Source of the DNA: Struthio camelus
Taxonomy: Eukaryota; Chordata; Aves; Struthioniformes; Struthionidae
DNA: 64,000 nucleotides
Direction: 5' to 3'
Assembly (NCBI RefSeq): GCF_040807025.1
Contig: NC_090953.1
Coordinates: 26,458,997-26,522,996, forward strand
This document shows, one piece after another, positions 49,667 through 60,298 of the stretch. The notes under the pieces were generated by a model, which saw only the letters and a list, made by a program, of their open reading frames with translations, had not been told where the DNA came from and did not search any database. A program made the translations under genes and the position numbers. Each line of letters begins with the position of its first letter. Position 1 is the stretch's first letter.

Positions 49667-50289
49667 CAGCCTCTGAGAGGAGAAGCAGAGCAGCCTGATG
49701 CTCCCCGGCGGAGGCATTGGAAGCAGCTGTGACGCCAAGCACAGCACTTCTCCCCGCACCCGACCTCCAGTCCGCTTCCTTTGTCCCCCACTGCCCCGTG
49801 AGCGCAAGCGCTCCAGAAGGCAGCCCCCAGGAGTGACGGCGCTCCCTCCCTCTGCGCTCTGGAAGTGGAGCTGTGAGTCCAGATCTCAGTGGGAGCTCAA
49901 GCTTCTGCCTCACGGGCGGCTTTCTTTGGCGCCCTTGCGTTTTCACACCCCTTTTTTGACCACCCTCACAGTAAAGCAGTCGTCTGCTGTGTGTTCAAGC
50001 GGGATTTGCGGGATTTCAGCTTGTGCCTACTACTGCTTGGCCTCTCGTGGGGCACCAGTGAGAAGCAGCTGGCTCTTTCTTCTTTACTCCCCTGCCCCTG
50101 CCCCTGCCCCTGCCCCCTCCACCGCCTCAGGGATGGACACGTATCGATAAGGTCCCCCCGAGCCTGCTCTTCTCCAAGCTAAACCCTGCCTCCTCAGCTC
50201 CCGGCTGACCGGCAGAGCGCGGTAAGCGCAGGACAGAGGGGAGCGCTTTTCCACGCAGAGCGGGCGGCTAACGGAGGCTGGAGGAGAAA

Positions 50290-50335
50290 GAAACACCACC
50301 ACAAGTCTCCAGCTATGCTGCACCACGTCTTTAAT
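50290..50335 (-). terminator. Poly(A) signal and downstream element, K8
   Basis: ATTAAA on minus at 50335-50330 with the GT-rich element ending at 50290. Confidence 0.75.
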
Positions 50336-50640
50336 GAGAAGGAAGGAAAAAAGGCAGTGAAGCAGTACAGAGACCAAGACACCCGTTTGCAGGGTTCAAG
50401 AGGAGAGTCAGCCAAGCGGAAGAGCAGGAGCTCTTTCTCAAGGAGCTCCGAGTAAAGCAGAGCCAGAGGCAGCGTGGCAAGCCCAGCCATGCAGCGAGAA
50501 GCAGCTGGCACCGTTCCCTCGCCCCCGGGGGGCCGGGCGTACCCAGCTCATCTGCAAGCCATGGCCATGCTTGCAGCCTCGGCTCCCCATTTCCTTCCAG
50601 GTTCCTGGCTGGTGGCTCCGAAGGGGATGATCCGCTGGCT

Positions 50641-50958
50641 TCAGCAGTTTAGACTGCAGCGGGGGGGAGGCAGACACAGTCCGACGCCCCCCAGATCGAG
50701 GGAGCCCCCCGATGCGATGGGCACCCCGCCAGCGCTGAGGGAGCTCCCAACAGCAGCTGACAGAGAGGATCCCACGGCTGTGCTCTGAGGGAAGGAGGTG
50801 AGAATGGGGCCAGGCAGGGTCACCACGACCGGGGAGGCCTGGATGGCAACCGTCGAGTCAGCGCAGCGGGCGACGCACGGCTCGCTGCAGCTGCTTGCCA
50901 GTGGGGTTGGGCCAGAGGTGCCGCAGGGGCGTGGCAGGCAGGGTCTGAAGCAAGACAT
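50641..50958 (-). CDS. Feather beta-keratin K8 (last gene of the array)
   Basis: Intact frame; read base by base from about 50658 to the ATG it is identical to K1. Exon 1 lies at 51790-51827, the intron at 50980-51789 (810 nt, one longer than the others because of an extra base in the C-tract) and the TATA box at 51851-51858. It keeps about 1.2 kb of upstream spacer before the array ends at 53077, so its proximal promoter is complete, but anything farther upstream that the other copies have is replaced by foreign sequence. The pyrimidine tract has the K1 state. Confidence 0.95.
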   Translation of the reverse strand: MSCFRPCLPRPCGTSGPTPLASSCSEPCVARCADSTVAIQASPVVVTLPGPILTSFPQSTAVGSSLSAAVGSSLSAGGVPIASGGSLDLGGVGLCLPPPRCSLNC

Positions 50959-51789
50959 CTCTCTGTGAGGCAGGCAAAGCTGAAACACAGGGCAGGGGAG
51001 GGAAAACAGGGCAGAAGTTGGAGGAGCCCGGACAGCGCAGAGCGCACGGCAACTGCCCAGCCCCTGCGTTTGGAGCACAACCGGTTTAGCAAAGCCAGCC
51101 CCATGCTCGGAGGAGAACCCACAAGGAGCTGCAGGCATGGTTTGGGCAAGCCCGCAATGCCTTCCCCTTCCCCTTGCTCCCCCCTCACCTCCCCCTTCCC
51201 CCCCCTCCCCGCCACGCAGGCCTTGCCCTGGCGCTGTCCTGTTAGAAACGGCCGAGCTGGAAGAGCTCTGCTCCCTCTTCTCACGCCTGCCCTCCTCACT
51301 GAGAGCGGGCCGAGGCTGCTGAGGCCTCCCTTCACCCCTGCTTTCAGAGTGACCTCAGGAGGCATGGTCGCGTGTCCTCCGAGCGACACAGCACGGGGCT
51401 GCTGACCAGCTTCCCCCATGAAATCCATCAGAGTGCACTTAAAGCACCTGTGGAAACCGGTGGGTCATGCCACATCTCCAGAACGAACGCTTCCGCGTTC
51501 AAGATGGCAGAGGCTGCCCTTGGCTGTTTGCTTAGCGACGACCTGCTGCAGGTGGAAATTCTGGGCTACTCGCGTGCACGCAGCTGAGCCCAGAGCTCCC
51601 CCTTCTGCTCTGAAAGAGCCCTCCTCTTCCCAGCGCTCCATCACCCAGCGCTCTTGCAAAGAGAAAGAGGCAGAGCTCCTGAAACGTTTCTTCCCAAGGG
51701 CCAAGCTCATCAGCCACGTTATCCAAGCTGAGTAGCCACCGTGACGGCAATTGGGCCCGTTGGAAGAGAGCGCGCGCACCCAGGCTTAC

Positions 51790-51858
51790 CTAGTTCCCCA
51801 AGGAAAGTGAGGCAAAGAGAGGAGGATGGCAGAGCCTGGCGCAGCACAGGCTTTTATG
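51790..51858 (-). promoter_or_regulatory. TATA core promoter and exon 1 of K8
   Basis: TATA box at 51858-51851, probable start near 51827, donor with the exon ending at 51790. Unchanged. Confidence 0.8.
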
Positions 51859-53077
51859 CTGTGTCCCAGAGCCCCAGGGGACCCAAAACATTCCTTGCGC
51901 GTGAAGCACCTGGACGCATGGTTGTTGCTGCTGCTTGCAGAGGTCTCGCTGGTGACTAAGGCCTGGCCTCTCTCACCTGAAATGTTTTGCTCCCCCGTCA
52001 TACGAGTTGACGTTGAGATGACTAGTCTGTGTCCCAGCCACCGCTCGGGGCTCCTAGGGCCCGCCAACTCGGAGGTCTCAGGCTAGCTGTCCGTAGGGGT
52101 TTTAAGTGGCTTTGCGTCATGCCGATGGCCTTTGGCTCATCCCCCTCTTTGTGGTGAGCACGGCCATCAGGCATGGCGAAAGTCAGCCGTGAAGGACACC
52201 TCAAGTCAGCTCTCGAGTGCTTTTGGTGGAGGGACTCAGGCTGACCCTGAGAGACATCCCTCCCCGCAGGTGACGCATGGCAGACGCTGAGGAGATGGTG
52301 GGCTAAGTTCAGGGAGGGAGGACGTGAAGACTGCACAGGCCCGTGAGGGAGAGGAGACTCAAGCCTCCAGGCTCGTGGCAAAGCCCAACAGCAAGGAAGG
52401 AGCCTTGCGAGCTGCAGGGAAGCGCCCTTGGGGCAGCAGTGAGGGCCGTGATGATGTTGCTGGAGCTGGTCAGGCTGCGCCACAGCCTCTTTCTGCTGCC
52501 TTGGAGCGTGGGCACGAAGGCAGGTTCATGACGAGGAAGACAAAGCCAGAGAGCGGGGCAGTCCCCTCCAGGGCGGAAAGGGCAAGCGGTGGCTCTCGGG
52601 GAGCGCCAGAGCCCTGTGCTTTGGGGACTTGCCTGGGCCTTCGTGCTCCTTCCAGCCGGGGGTCTGGGCTCTGCTCGGGCAGTGGAGAAGCTCGTGGAAA
52701 CAAGCAGCTCAAGGTGTAGGAGGGAGATCAAAGAGGCTCCTGCGTCCTTCCCTGGAAGGAAAGCGGCCCCCACCCAAATGGCCCCGTTTTGCCCAGCAAG
52801 TTCGTCCCGGAGGCCAAAAGCCTGCACGGCCTGCTTTTTAGGAGTGGCTCGGAGCAGCGAGCCACAAGCTCACGGCCGTTTCTCCTGGGTCAGGGATGGC
52901 GTGGCCCGTTCAAGGCATTTTCATTCCAGAGCAACGCTGGATGAGGCTCCCGGAGCAGGTGGGAGCGAGCCTTCGTACTGTGGGAGAGTTGGGAAAATCC
53001 CTGAACTCCAGGGAAACGTGAGTCACCCTGCTGTTGGCTTCAGGGAGGACGGTGTCCTGGCCTCGGCCGTGCCCGGG

Positions 53078-53848
53078 GAGCTAGCAGATGTTACTGCTAG
53101 GCCACTCTCCATCATCTTGGAAAGATCTAGGAGAACAGCTCTCCACACTATGCATTTGGAGGACAAGAAGGTGATCAGGAGTAGTCAGCTCGGGTTCACC
53201 AAAGGGAAATCATGCTTGACCAATGTGATCGCCTTCTTGGCTATCTTGGCTTCTATCCTTTTCCTTGGCCTGCTTCCCCATCCCTCAGTGAGAAGGCTGT
53301 GGGGGAGGACTCTCCCTTCTCCTCATCTGGAGCACTGTGTCCAATTCTGGGCTCCCTAGTACAAGCCAGACATGGCCCTACTGGAGAGCGTCCAGCGGAG
53401 GGCTACGAAGGTGATGAGGGGACTGGAGCAGCTCTTCTCTGAAGAAAGGCTGAGAGAGCTGGGCCTGTTTAGCCTGTAGAAGAGAAGCCTGAGAGGCAAG
53501 CTGATCAATGTGTGCAAGTATCTGACGGGAGGGTGTCAAGAGGATGGAGCCGACATCTTCTGCGTTTTGCCCAACGACAAGACAAGAGGCAACAGGCACA
53601 AACTGAAACACAGGAGGTTCCCTCTGAACCTGAGGAAAAACTTCTTTCCTGGGAGGGTGGCAGAGCACTGGAAGAGGTTGCCCAGAGAGGTAGTGGAGTC
53701 TCCTTCCCTGGAGATATTCAAAACCCGCCTGGACGTGATCCTGTGCGATGTGCTCTCGATAACCCTGCTTGAGCGGGGGGGTTGGACTAGATGATCTCCA
53801 GAGGTCCCTTCCAACCTCAACGGTTCTGTGATACTGTGATTCTGTGAC
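53078..53848 (+). mobile_element. CR1 LINE copy with internal deletions, plus strand
   Basis: It starts inside the reverse transcriptase (ELADVTARPLSII, then GFTKGKSCLTN after a deletion), then jumps to the C-terminal domain (EHCVQFWAP, later RELGLF). It ends with a good CR1 3' end: GGTTGGACTAGATGATCTCC near 53779, and the terminal run of near-octamers (GTGATACTGTGATTCTGTGA) at about 53828-53847. It is less decayed than the CR1 relics inside the array and points the other way. Its left edge coincides with the end of the tandem array. Confidence 0.88.
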
Positions 53849-53849
53849 T

Positions 53850-54400
53850 TGCCTTTGCCTGCGTGGAACTGCAGGAGGTTCCTGTTGGCCCCTTTCTCCT
53901 GCCTTTTGAGGTTCTCCTAATACCAGCCCTGCCCTCCGGTCTCTCAACTGCCTTGCTCCAGTCTGGCCTCTTGTACAAATGTGCTGCAAGTACCCTCCGT
54001 CCCGCTGTCCAGGTCACCCCTTAAGACATTAAAGCCTGTTGGCACCCAAAGCGCTCCCCCAGGGACACCACTAGTAAGCAGCCACCAGTTGGCCTTTGTA
54101 CTGCTGAGCACAAGCCTTTGAGCCCAACAGTCCAGCCCATTTGCTGCACAAGTCAGCAGCCAGGTCTCCTCTCCACAACTCACCAGACTAGCTCCAAGGA
54201 TGCTATGAGGGACCATGCCAAAGGCCTTGCTGCACTCAGCGGTAAACAAACCCTGTTTTGCCCAAACAAGAGTGTTGCAGCAGTAAACGCTCTCCTTTTT
54301 GCCCTTGGTGTCCCTTGCCAGTCCCAACACAAGTCAAGCTTTGCCTTTCCCAAGACCATCGTGGCATGCCTGGGCAATGTGGCTTTATTCCTGCCGTTGC
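53850..54400 (-). mobile_element. CR1 reverse-transcriptase fragment, minus strand
   Basis: Minus-strand pieces match CR1 ORF2 in order: from about 54260 downward CSKAFGMVPHSIL, LDCWAQRLVLSS, WWLLTSGVPGGALW and DLDSGTEGT. Below 54000 the sequence is related to the short fragment at 6420-6590 of the amplicon. Several frameshifts; non-functional. Confidence 0.75.
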
Positions 54401-54779
54401 TTTCCATGTCTGCGGCCAAGCCTTCCTTGTTCATGAGGAGCAGGTCCAGCCTTGGCCTATGTTACATCTTGGGGATGCGCAAAGAAGTTTTCCCCAGCTC
54501 ATTCGGCTGGTCGGAGCAGGAGATGGATAAACAAGGGCCATGGCTCAGGCAGGGACTCTGGACAGGCCTATGGTCTGGGATAGCAGTTGAGGGACCTGCA
54601 GGTGTGCGCGCACATGCCACTACGGAACTCTAGTCCTGACCAGCCCACGGGGAGGAAAAGGATAGAGCCATTTGTGGTGGTGACGCCACTGTGAGTGCCA
54701 TTGCTGTTTCTGTGGGTGCTCATAAAGGCTCTGCTCTCTGTCTGCATTCATAGACGTGGCCAGGTCATGTGTGCGTATT

Positions 54780-54781
<2 letters not shown>
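54401..54781. other. Spacer, nothing recognised
   Basis: About 380 bp of non-repetitive sequence without a gene-like signal. Confidence 0.4.

Positions 54782-54812
<31 letters not shown>
54782..54812. repeat. (TG)n microsatellite
   Basis: About 15 uninterrupted TG dinucleotides. Confidence 0.95.
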
Positions 54813-54813
<1 letters not shown>

Positions 54814-55355
54814 ATGTACATTGTGCCCATTGTAAAACTGTGCTCAGCCTTGCCCCTGGCTGGACCTAATATGGGAATGGCAGCCAAGAGATTGGGGAGG
54901 AGAAATCGCCCGGGTCTTGCAGTCCACCGGATTTGTCTTTCCTGAACAAGCACCAACCTTCACCTCCTCCCCACCTGCAGAGCAGTGAAGGGTCCCACTC
55001 ACCATCAGGAAGCCGTGGATTTGGCTCCCTGAAGGGAAGGGAGAAACAGCTTTGTGCCCAGGACACCCACACTCTTGTGGGGCGACCTCTCTGTGGTCCA
55101 CTGCCTTGGTGATCCACAGCAGTCTCTGCCCCTCGGGGGCACTTTTGGAGGCCTGGATGCTAAGAAAGCAAAGGAGAAGGTGGGAGAAGATGCTGAGAAA
55201 GCAAAGGAGAACGCAGGAGGAGCACAGACAAGGGGCTGAGGAGTGGCACAGCCACCAACCAGCCCTGGCCAGTGACCTGGAGCGCAGCACTGCGGGGAGT
55301 GCTGGTGCACGTGCCCAAAGTGAGAGGCCCCACCTCTCAGGGAGCGGGGTGGGGC
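54813..55355. other. Spacer, nothing recognised
   Basis: About 540 bp; it contains a short direct repeat (GAAAGCAAAGGAGAA, near 55166 and 55197) but no gene. The long minus-strand open frame covering this part has no recognisable domain and runs across the tRNA gene, so it is taken as chance. Confidence 0.4.
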
Positions 55356-55365
55356 AAAAGGGCCA

Positions 55366-55437
55366 TAGCAGAGGATGGTTTCGATCCATCGACCTCTGGG
55401 TTATGGGCCCAGCACGCTTCCGCTGCGCCACTCTGCT
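55366..55437 (-). tRNA. Initiator tRNA-Met (CAT)
   Basis: 72 nt on the minus strand from 55437 to 55366. It folds as a complete cloverleaf with acceptor AGCAGAG, anticodon CAT, the GGG/CCC anticodon-stem pairs typical of initiators (GCTGGGCCCATAACCCAG) and the initiator-type T loop ATCGAAA. An A1:U72 pair is present. It matches the vertebrate initiator tRNA sequence as I know it, with no mismatch noticed. A TTTT terminator for RNA polymerase III follows on the minus strand at 55359-55356. No intron. Confidence 0.96.
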
Positions 55438-56280
55438 CCCCCCAGCAGCTTTGTGGGGAGATGTTAGGGCCCTCCCTGCCACTCCCAGGCACTGACCGTG
55501 CCAGCTCTTGGGCTCAGGGGGTTGCCGTTCCTCCTGCCTGGGCCTGGTCCCACAGAGGAAAAAAGTCTCCCCCGGGAAGCCCCAAGGCCGTGGGCCCGGG
55601 CTGAAGCCGCCTTGGTTTGCCCTTATGACGCCATCTCCTGCCTGGCACAGACCCAGGGGAAAGCGGGGAGTTTGTGTTTGCCCAACTGAGCTGCCTCTGC
55701 AGGGGAGGACAGAAACCCCAGAGCCAGGGGGCAGCCTGCCTGCCTGCATTGTGCTGGGAGCGCTTGCTTCCCAACGAGTGGATGAGTGTCTGATGCTCTC
55801 CTAGCCAGGAAAAGGCTCCCCTCCACCTGGAGTCACGTGCCTCTCCTGCACACAGTGCTTTCCTTGTGCAGGCTTGGTGAGCCCTGGGAGCCCCCGGTGG
55901 CTTTCTGCCCTGGAGAGGCAGGTTCCACCTCTGCTGGTGACCTGCTGCTGACACACTTCCTCAGAGCCGCTGCCCAGGCCAAGCCTGAAGAGCTGCGCTA
56001 GAGTGACCCCTGAGCCCAATGGATGCTCTCTTGCTGCCATCCCAAGGACATTTTTAGGCACCTCCATTTCTGTCTGCGGCAGAGGAAGGAGGAAGCCCCA
56101 AACCAAGTCAACCCTGCTGGCCCCTTGCTGCCCCACATGACTGAGTTGTGGCAGGGCACCCTGCCAAGGGGGAAAGCCCCATCACCTGGAAGGACTCAGG
56201 GACTGGCTCTGTCTCTTGCAAACTGCCCTGTGCTCACCAAAGACAGCAGCTGCGGTGCTTTAGTGCAAACCAGTGCTGGA
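55438..56280. other. Spacer, nothing recognised
   Basis: About 840 bp of GC-rich sequence without recognisable genes or transposons. Confidence 0.4.
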
Positions 56281-56328
56281 GGAAGGGAAGGGGAAGGGAG
56301 GGGAGGGGAGGCGAGGCGAGGCGAGGCA
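56281..56328. repeat. G-rich purine tract (GGGGA / GGCGA)n
   Basis: A run of GGGA and GGGGA steps passing into four GGCGA steps. It could form a G-quadruplex on the plus strand. Confidence 0.85.
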
Positions 56329-57849
56329 TTAAGTGATGTTAGGAACTGGTGCAGGCTAGAGCAACGATTCCCAGGCACTTTCCTGGCAGTGCCCTCTTTC
56401 CCAGGGTCCTGGACTTTTCTGCCTTGACAAATCTCTGCCTCAGATGTGCCTTCCAGGCCCGCCAGCCTTGGAGGAGTGTCAGGGCTCCTTGGCCTTGCTG
56501 GTGAGCTGACTGGCAGCTGTGTCCAACGCGGTGTCCCCACAGCTGTGTTCAACATGGTGTCCAGGCTCTCTGGCCTGGGGCCCAGAGGTGCGCCCCCTCC
56601 CCACGGAGCCCATAGTCTTCCTGGGTGGGAAGGAAACCCAGGCCTCCTGCATGTGCAGGAACCAGAGGAGCGCAGAGCTGGGCACTGCTTCCTCTCAGGC
56701 TGATGCAAGGGGAAGGAAAAATATCACTGTGGATGCCTTTTCCTGCATAGCGGAGGTGAGCAACTGTCTGGGAGAAAACAGCCTTACCTGTAAGGCAGTG
56801 GAGGAACCTGTGAGGGTGTGACCACCTTGAGAGCAGTGGTGCAGAGGGCACAGCGAGCTTAAACCTCGCCTGAAAAATGGGCTTGTTTCCCTCCCTCCCC
56901 ACTTACAGCTTACGCCAGGCAGCTTTGGGTGCCACTGTTATTGCAGGTGGAGGAAACAAACGCTGCACGGTCCCGTGCAGTGGAGAGACCTGTGAAGGTG
57001 CTCTAACTCCATTTCAGTCAGTGAGAGACAAAATTAAGTCGTCCATGTCACTCTTAAGCCCTTGTTGCTCTGATGTGTTGATCCATCTAAATATTGCACG
57101 GTGAACCCATGGTTTTCACAAGCTGAGACTGAGAGTAGGCTTGATATTCTTAGGTTATGTGATCAAAGCTCACCCCCCCCACACACAAAGGAGTGCAGGG
57201 AGTCATTGGCTGGTTGGGGAACCCGAATAGTACCTTGCCCCAGCTACTCCCAGGCCTATCACAGGAAAGCAATCAGCCCATCAGTGGCTCGTTTCCACAA
57301 GCACAGAAGAGTGCCGAGGCACAATGGCAGGTGAGGGAACCCAGACAGCCTGCCTACTGAGAGAAGGGACACCCTGTCTGGGCTCCTCCCCGGGCTTTCC
57401 CAGGACAGCATCAACCCCATTGGCCAGGTGTGAAACCCATCACGATGAGTCAACAGGAGTGGATCTCTGGGACACCTTTTGCCCAGAGGGGAGGTTCTGT
57501 CTGGAGGTACAGGGCACGTTCTGGGATGCAGGGGAAGAGCATTTGGGGATTGCATAAGACGTAACGTGGGATTTTCAGGGGAGGAACCAAAGGCAAAGGA
57601 AGGTGATTTGGGGAGGAATAAATGTGGGAAGATAGAGGGATATGAGGACAAAGAGGGGCTGGCTGAGCGTGAATGGGGCTGCTCAGTACGCTTCTCTGGC
57701 CGCGTCTTGCCTCTGATCAGCACAGTATGTCCTAGCTTCGTAAATTCCTTTCTGTATTTCCTATTCTGCATGCTTGTGTTTGCGTGGAGGTCTAAGTGCC
57801 ATGAACCGCAGTCAGACCACGGCGCACAGGGGCCTCTGTGTGTGTGTGG
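56329..57849. other. Spacer, nothing recognised
   Basis: About 1.5 kb. A short C-run (57172-57180) and scattered open frames are present, but no domain, RNA gene or transposon was recognised. Confidence 0.4.
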
Positions 57850-58283
57850 TGCCAGGAGCTGGAGAGAGCAGAATGAGTGAACTTAAGTGTCAGCAATGGG
57901 GTGGGGCAGGGCAGGGGGGCTGGTAGATCCCTGTGGCTGGAAGACCCCTGTGTCTGCGTTGCCAGCAACTGGAGCAAGTGAGGGTCTGATTGCCAGAAAC
58001 TGGAACGGGAATGTGGGTCAGAGGGTGCCTGTGCCTGGGGTATGAGCAACTGGAGCGAGCGAGGGTGCGCAAGTGAGTGTGCAATTGCTAGCAGACATCA
58101 AGCCAGACTAGCTGGCAAGTAGGTGAAGTGACCTGGGAGCCAGGTATGTGTGTGTGTCTCCAAGGGTGAGAGCACAGGGGAGCTGGCTACTGGGCATGTG
58201 AGGGGAGTCCTGGCTGACTGCCAGAGGGACCGTGGGATCCAGGGAGGGTCGACTGGGAGACTCACTTCAGTGTATGTCTGTCT

Positions 58284-58322
<39 letters not shown>

Positions 58323-58500
58323 TCTAAGGTTGAGACCCCAGGGGAGCTGGGTACCAGAGGGACCGGGGGAGTCCCAGCCAACTGCGAGAGGGACCGTGGG
58401 GTCGACTGAGAGCTCTGTGTGTGTGTGTAAGGATGAGTGTGAGTGTGAGGGTGCCTGTACTAGCAACTGGAGCGGGGCTGCGGGCTCTGGGGCCTCGTAC
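57850..58500. repeat. Degenerate GT-rich minisatellite region
   Basis: Variants of GCCAGCAACTGGAGCGAG recur (about 57961, 57992, 58044 and 58460), separated by GTGTGTG runs and GAGGGTGCCTGTG steps. Two longer blocks of about 105 bp (58150-58262 and 58310-58412) are imperfect copies of each other. They share GAGCTGG...GAGTCC...GAGAGGGACCGTGGG...GTCGACTG in order. Confidence 0.75.
58287..58322. repeat. (GT)n microsatellite
   Basis: About 17 uninterrupted GT dinucleotides within the minisatellite region. Confidence 0.95.
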
Positions 58501-59716
58501 GTCCATGTGCCAGCAGTTGGGGATGCCAGGAATCCAGGGGCAAGCTACTGGGCGGACTGAGTGTTTAAGCCTCCCTGCTGGAGGAATCCACATTACATAG
58601 ATGTATATATACGTCCCACTAACAGACCTCTTCCCATGTCAACGCTGTGTGCTAGCAGGGGCTGGGACCAGCTGCCAAGGGCCCTGCCACTGCCTGTGCT
58701 GTGCTCACCTGCGGCTCCCAGCTCGTCCTCCCTTGTGGCGCAGCCCTGCCTTTGCTGCCCCCTGACAGCCTGGTGGCTGCCCCTAACACTGCACCAGGCC
58801 CAAGGAAGTGACAGAAATGCCTCCTACCCACCCCTGGAGCGGTAGATTGGATTTCAGGCAAAATCAGCCTCTTGACTTGAGTTTTGGTCACCATCCACAC
58901 AAACCGCCACACCAGCAGACAGCGCTGTTTGTGTGTTTCCTCTTTCCACCATCTCAAAACTTCAGGACCGAGGTCCTTGGGTTCCTTGCAGTCTTTCCTC
59001 TTCAGCTCCTACTCTTGTTCTCTCTGCTTTCCCTCCCGTCTTAAAGACCTGACACATTTGCACTCCACCATCATGGGATGCCTCACGGGGCTCCCTTCTC
59101 TTCCTCCCCTCCAGCCACAGAGATACCAGAGGGAGAGTCAAACGATGCCCTGGTGTCAGCATATCCCAGGTGTCACCCTGATAACCAGGTGCTGGGGGCT
59201 GCTGCTGCAGCCCTGGGGTTACGCCTCTCAGGGCTTCTCAAACCCTGCATGCAGGCACTTCTCCTTCACAGTGCAGGTCCCAAGCCCAGGGCTTAGAGCC
59301 CCCAGCCCTCACAGGCAGACAGGGAGAAAAGACGCTGCACTTTGGGGAGGCAGGTGAAGCTCCAGGATTTCCCCAGCTCTGCTTCCTCCCCAGGGCTGGG
59401 CATCTGGTGGCACCTTCTGTCCAGTCCGCCTCACTCCACAGCAGGCACTGGGAGGTAAGTGAGACACTTCCCCTGGAGTCCCAGGTGTGGTGCCTCTGTT
59501 GGGGTGTATTGCAGCCCTCATGTTCCTGCCTGCTGCCCACGTCTGAATGCGCTCGTCTGTGGGTCTGTGCGTGCCCAGCTGTGGTGTGTCCAAAGAGTGC
59601 AAAGGAGAACTCCCCCCCCCCCCATCCCCCTAGTGCAGCCTGGCCCTGGAACTCGCAGCAGGCCGGACGACATTGCACAGGGCACGTGATCACTGCTGCT
59701 GAGAGGTTTGGGGCAG
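58501..59716. other. Spacer, nothing recognised
   Basis: About 1.2 kb including a C-run near 59611-59622. No gene-like signal. Confidence 0.4.
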
Positions 59717-59798
59717 GAAGCTGTGGCCGAGTGGGGAAGGCGATGGACGTGAAACGCATGGGGGTTTCCCTGCGCAGGTTCGAATCCTGCCAACTATG
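59717..59798 (+). pseudogene. tRNA-Ser pseudogene (TGA in anticodon position)
   Basis: 82 nt with clear serine-tRNA features: TGGCCGAGTGG in the D arm, a long variable arm (GGGGGTTTCCCTGC) and a perfect T arm (GCAGGTTCGAATCCTGC). It looks dead: position 33 is G instead of the invariant T, the anticodon stem has two mismatches (ATGGA against CGCAT), and the acceptor stem (GAAGCTG against CAACTAT) has two mismatches. No T-run follows directly. The internal promoter boxes are largely preserved, so polymerase III binding is still possible. Confidence 0.85.
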
Positions 59799-60298
59799 GG
59801 GCACCTGTCCCCTTTTGGGCTGCCTGGAGCGACCAGGCTCCAGCCCTGGACAAAGCCTCACAGCCACAGTCCCTCCAGCTGAACAGCGTGCCCGGTGAAC
59901 CCTCCATCCCTCTAGTCACCCTCAGCTTCCCCCCAGAGTCGCCAGGGCGCGTGCAAACCCCCTCTCTCCTTTCCCAGCCACACAGGCTCACACCTTTCCT
60001 GACAGAGACATGCTCTCCTCTGGGGACGGATGGATTTTCTTCTCAGGGGCATGTTTTTCCCACGGGGCCAGAGCTGAGATGCACGTGCTTCTGTGATGGG
60101 AAGGGAGGCGTCCTATGTGGAAACTTCTGCAAGTTTTTGCAGCATCAGGAGAAGAGGCAGGGGCAGGGCAATGCTGCTTCCTATTCTTTTTCCTTCTGCT
60201 GCATCTTTCTCCCCTCTCAGACTCCCGGGATAGTCTTGAAAGCTCAGCGAGGGTCAGAGAGTGCCTGGGACGAGCAGGAGGCGGGCATAGGTCTGCAT

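Larger units (their letters stand above)
46218..53077. repeat. Tandem amplicon unit 8 (6860 bp), last of the array
   Basis: This is the last unit before the array breaks off. It has four CCCCTG hexamers and one extra base in the intronic C-tract (about 51195-51210). It matches the other units up to GCCCGGG at 53071-53077 and then diverges completely. It carries keratin gene K8. Confidence 0.97.

Noticed and set aside
1-53077. Possibility that the array is rDNA, satellite, a CRISPR-like or viral repeat
   Set aside because: No rRNA sequence, no short spacer-repeat pattern and no viral genes; the unit is a CR1-plus-keratin-gene segment of vertebrate DNA.
1-53077. Possibility that the array is purely an assembly duplication
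   Set aside because: Units carry distinct indels (+11, +6, -3, +1) and mosaic substitutions that simple copying of one contig would not produce; the exact copy number remains unproven.
52589-53359. A 256-codon plus-strand frame crossing the array end
   Set aside because: It is a chimera of spacer frame and CR1 reverse-transcriptase remnant created by the junction at 53077.
54844-55749. A 301-codon minus-strand frame
   Set aside because: It runs straight through the initiator tRNA gene on the same strand, has no domain, and is best explained as chance in GC-rich DNA.
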